Part shown: in pieces, positions 37,676 through 64,000 of the stretch | Position numbering within the stretch: position 1 is the first letter of the stretch | Layout of the letters: each line of letters starts with the position of its first letter | Assembly: GCA_000149265.1 (NCBI GenBank) | Contig: CH003381.1 | Span: 1,595,663-1,659,662, forward strand | DNA from: Ciona savignyi | Taxonomy: Eukaryota; Chordata; Ascidiacea; Phlebobranchia; Cionidae | Reading direction: 5' to 3' | Length of the DNA stretch: 64,000 nt | The notes under the pieces: generated by a model | What the model saw: only the letters and a program-made list of their open reading frames with translations | What the model was told of the DNA's origin: nothing | The model's database searches: none | Made by a program: the position numbers and the translations under genes

Positions 37676-38000
37676 ATTAGATTTTTGAAAAATATTTAAG
37701 TCTGAAATTCCACGTAGAATGATATCGATATTTGTGTTTTAACATTACGTTTTAACTAATAATTATAGTTCACAAGGATTTTTTAATGAGTATAACACAT
37801 TACTAGCCTACCGTTTTTTAGTTCGTCGTGCATCAGGTAATTTGTCAACTGAGTTATATAACGCCCCTGCCACCAATGGGGTCATTATGCGATTCTTAAT
37901 AATACAATTATACATATTTGTACTAAAAAAATAACTAAATTTAGGCCAGTAAATTTTTTGTAATAGAAATTTCGCCTATACGTTATCCACCGGAGACGAA

Positions 38001-38100
38001 NNNNNNNNNNNNNNNNNNNNNNNNNNNNNNNNNNNNNNNNNNNNNNNNNNNNNNNNNNNNNNNNNNNNNNNNNNNNNNNNNNNNNNNNNNNNNNNNNNNN
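38001..38100. other. assembly gap (100 N) with matching flanks
   Basis: The 31 bp before the gap (37970-38000) and the 31 bp after it (38101-38131) are the same sequence with three mismatches. The contigs probably overlap and the gap may be empty. Confidence 0.85.
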
Positions 38101-38149
38101 TTTCGCCTATACGTTATCCACCTGGAACGAACAACCAAATGTCTCACCG

Positions 38150-38250
38150 TGTAAAATTATTGCGTCACACCGATGAGTGCAACGTCATCGTTCGTCGCTT
38201 TTGTCTCATGGAGTATAAAACGCGACTGCACTCTGCAGTAGTAAAAAAAG
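38150..38250 (+). promoter_or_regulatory. candidate SERCA core promoter
   Basis: TATAAAA at 38214-38220 lies in a GC-richer stretch with TGCGTCA (38161-38167) and AACGTCATCG (38181-38190), both ATF/CREB-like. Transcription would start near 38245. Possible 5' UTR exon donors are GTAAGG (38317) and GTAAGA (38334), and an acceptor TTTTTAAG lies about 27 bp before the SERCA ATG. The link to SERCA rests on position. Confidence 0.45.
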
Positions 38251-39837
38251 TAGCCGGCTCTGTGAGAAGAGAGCGTTAAATGTGTTGCACGGAGAAGATA
38301 CGTGTGAAGTCTTAGTGTAAGGACACGATTCATGTAAGATTGAAAATTTGCGCAGGTTCTAATCTAAATTATTTATTAGTTTAATCATGTAAGCTTATAC
38401 AAGGCAAAGGTTGATGATTTGATTGTAAAAATACCTCTGGGCTCTGCCTAACAATCGTGTGACTTATTGTAGTGTGTTCCATATTCCGGAGAAACCATTA
38501 TTATACTTGAGAATGTGATGTACTAAATCTTAAATTCGTATGTAGGTGAAAGCCATTATGGAAAGGTTTAGGCAGGTTAGGCTACTTAACTTTTATTAAT
38601 AATAATATTTGACTGTTTTCGAACACTACCCTATTTCAACAAACTTAGGCTAATACTATCTTATATATGTGCCTTGTAAAATAAGTTGTCATTCTTAACT
38701 TACTGTTACCATACCGGTACTATTTTTGTCTAAATCTAAATTGAAAACATTGAAGTGAATCCTGGACCCTGGTATTATTTTACCTAAATTTTTCTAATGT
38801 GAAAACAATACTTTTTTATTGTTTCTAATGACTGGCTAACTTGCCACTGCATTACTGTGTGTACCGGTACTGTACGTCTTAGGTCGGTACAGTGTGACAT
38901 TATAATTCAGTGAGAGCTACTTGGCTCATACCAGATACACATGCACAAATTCTAATAAAGTGACTGTCAAATAGAGTAGTGTACAAATTTGCTTGCTAAA
39001 TATTCTTCCACACCATGTTAAAAGTAGCATTATGCTACAGGCTAATGTGCAATATCTTCAACATTTAACATAGTGACTATCAGCAAGGTGATTGATTCAT
39101 TTTTTCGTTTATTGACTATGCAGTTGGTGAATATGTACCATACAACTAATTGGGAAGTGGGATTATTTGTATAAATCCAACATTTTTTAAATGATGGACG
39201 CTATGTTATCAGCTCCATCTCTGCTAGATTCATAATAAAGCAAATTTGATACTTTTTTTATTATTTGTATTTTAGTTTTGTGTCATGGGATCTAAGTGGT
39301 GTTGTGTTTTAACAATGTTTCTTTTGGCCCCTTCTCACTAATTACATTTAGACCCATTAACACTCTAATGGCTTGTATAGACTAGTCAATTAAAACCTAC
39401 ATAAGTAAAATTTGCAGCGTAGAGTGCATTAAGTTTATATAATAATGCATTTTATAATGGAAGTGGTTCTTTTCTAGTGATAAATTACCATATGATGTGA
39501 TAGTCAGTATCTAAGTACTAGCTTTGTGTTAGTTATAAGCTTTTGTGTGCTGATGAACCGATTAGTCATTCTTGTCCGGCGTAACAGTAACTTGATACCG
39601 GAACGGAACCTAGTTTTGGGATTTTGGAAGTGTAGTGTATAATGTTCTATGCATATATATAATATCTAACATTAGTAGGTTATATAAATTTTGTAAGTCA
39701 TATATAAATTAATGTAGTGTTTGCTAAAAAGGAAATTTTCTACACCAGTTTATAAACCTTTAGATTTCATCAATAGATCATTTGGGTGGATAAAATCATT
39801 TAAATTTTTAAGTAAAAATAGAACATAACATCCCATA

Positions 39838-62818
<22,981 letters not shown>

Positions 62819-64000
62819 GTACAGAGGACTTTCGTGTTTATCATCAGGAGTGTTGGAATATAAGAATCAGGCCGGTCCTGAAACAGATATAAATGGTGGA
62901 AAGAACTATCTTTCAGTTTTAAAGCTATTGATGAGGCTATACTAGTTAAGTCTTTTTTCAATTTAGTTTTCGTTAACAAACAAGTTTTCTGCTATAAGAA
63001 ATTTAAAGGTAAAATAAACAAAACTATTCACAAGAAAGGAATGGTTTGAACTAAGTTCAGGTTAGGGTTAGGTAAGCGATAGTGGCAGGGTCAGGCTTAG
63101 TGTGGTTTATTAGAAAACGAAGTTTTGTCCATTTATTGCACAGGGCTCTTATTACGTAACAAAGCGCCTTGTTTCTTCAATGGCTCTTTAATTTGGAAAG
63201 TTATGTGTTCCATTTCTTCTTAATTTAATTTTTAGTAACGAGGCTATTCAGTGTATCACAGCCCTTTTAGCAGATTTCAGGAAATGTATGCCCAGGTGTA
63301 CGTATAGGTGTACGCATAAGTTCCCGTAGTAGTTTGACTATTAATATCAGTTACTCAATTGTCCTCTGCAAACAGTTAAAGTACAATGTGTGCAGGACGT
63401 CAACTTTGCAGAGAAGTTCAAACAAAGGTTCAGACAGCCAAATTTACTCAGCGCAGTGAGTTAGTCCGTATTAACAAGGAGAGCGCTGACTATTATGAAG
63501 GTGAATTCTGAATGCAGATTTCCGTTAAGCTCTCTCAGATATTTCAAATGATACCTCCATGTTTTGTAATATGTCATGCAGTTAATCTTAAAACGGCTGT
63601 TGTTTTGCGCATTTGTACACATATACCACCCAATAACCGTTATCTTAAGCGGAACCAATAACTCAAGATGAAAACAAATGGATGGTTAATCATTTTTAGT
63701 AATGTCAAATAGTTTGCTACAATATTTCCCGATATGCCTAACTATGCAGTATTTGGACTTACAATTTACGCCATTTTTCAATCCCGGGAATACGTGTCAA
63801 AATCTATTATCGGCTAAACAATCAAACTGCAAGCATGTGGTAACTTACCTTTGTTTCAAGTGTGAATTTCCCCTTCGCTTAAACAAAAAATTCACTTCGG
63901 GTCCTACAAAATTTACAGCTGTTTTTTTAATTAATAATCCAAAATTACGTGTACACCTTCCTATACCAACATATAAAACACTTTTGTACTTGTAGGTGGC
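62819..64000 (+). other. last SERCA intron (partial), with open read-through
   Basis: If the donor at 62819 is ignored, the frame continues as GTEDFRVYHQECW and stops at 62892, a tail of about 24 residues. The remainder is non-coding. TTGTAG ending at 63995 followed by GTGGC has the right phase to open the next exon, but too little is visible to confirm. Confidence 0.4.

Overview
The window looks like nuclear DNA of a tunicate, most probably Ciona. It is AT-rich, and its genes are animal genes split into many short exons by mostly small introns. Interspersed between and inside genes are tRNA-headed SINEs with AGGAT-type tails of the kind known from Ciona. The species call is inference from this character and from the compact deuterostome gene set; no sequence was compared. 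Exon models below were built by hand from ORFs, splice signals and reading-frame continuity. Every junction quoted keeps frame, except where stated.

Layout. 1-2.7 kb: repeats, no gene recognised. 2.7-8.8 kb (+): a complete adhesion G-protein-coupled receptor in five exons. 8.8-11.2 kb: spacer with one SINE. 11.2-11.9 kb (+): an intronless small GTPase, CPLANE2/RSG1, of the ciliogenesis planar polarity complex. 12.4-14.8 kb (+): the kinetochore MIS12-complex subunit PMF1/NNF1. 15.2-18.9 kb (-): a seven-exon Golgi galactose-3-O-sulfotransferase (GAL3ST family) that ends tail-to-tail against PMF1. 19-22.8 kb: spacer with a 160-bp-period satellite and a SINE. 22.8-36.2 kb (+): a 20-exon gene for a secreted mosaic serine protease (two ShK, two TSP1, EGF, trypsin, five TSP1, CCP, tectonin repeats). 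Its introns hold several SINEs and a hAT-type MITE, and a decayed copy of its last exon lies 1.3 kb downstream. 38.2-64 kb (+): SERCA (ATP2A), the ER calcium pump, missing only its C-terminal end.

Two points stand out. First, SERCA carries two alternative versions of the exon that encodes transmembrane segment M7 and the start of the M7-M8 loop (59615-59700 and 60953-61038). They have the same length and phase. Including both, or neither, breaks the frame, so they behave as mutually exclusive exons. Second, exons 7-19 of SERCA occur twice (48436-54272 and 54373-60007), and the copies meet exactly at a 100-N gap. Both copies are intact and differ by only three conservative residues by eye. Splicing straight from the first to the second gives an immediate stop, so two unmerged haplotypes are likelier than a true duplication.

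The genes are not an operon or pathway; they are neighbours with unrelated roles (adhesion signalling, cilia, kinetochore, glycan sulfation, extracellular matrix proteolysis, calcium transport). RSG1 and PMF1 are close head-to-tail neighbours with 3' splice acceptors just upstream of their start codons, which would fit spliced-leader trans-splicing. No tRNA gene, rRNA gene, CRISPR array or retroviral element was recognised.
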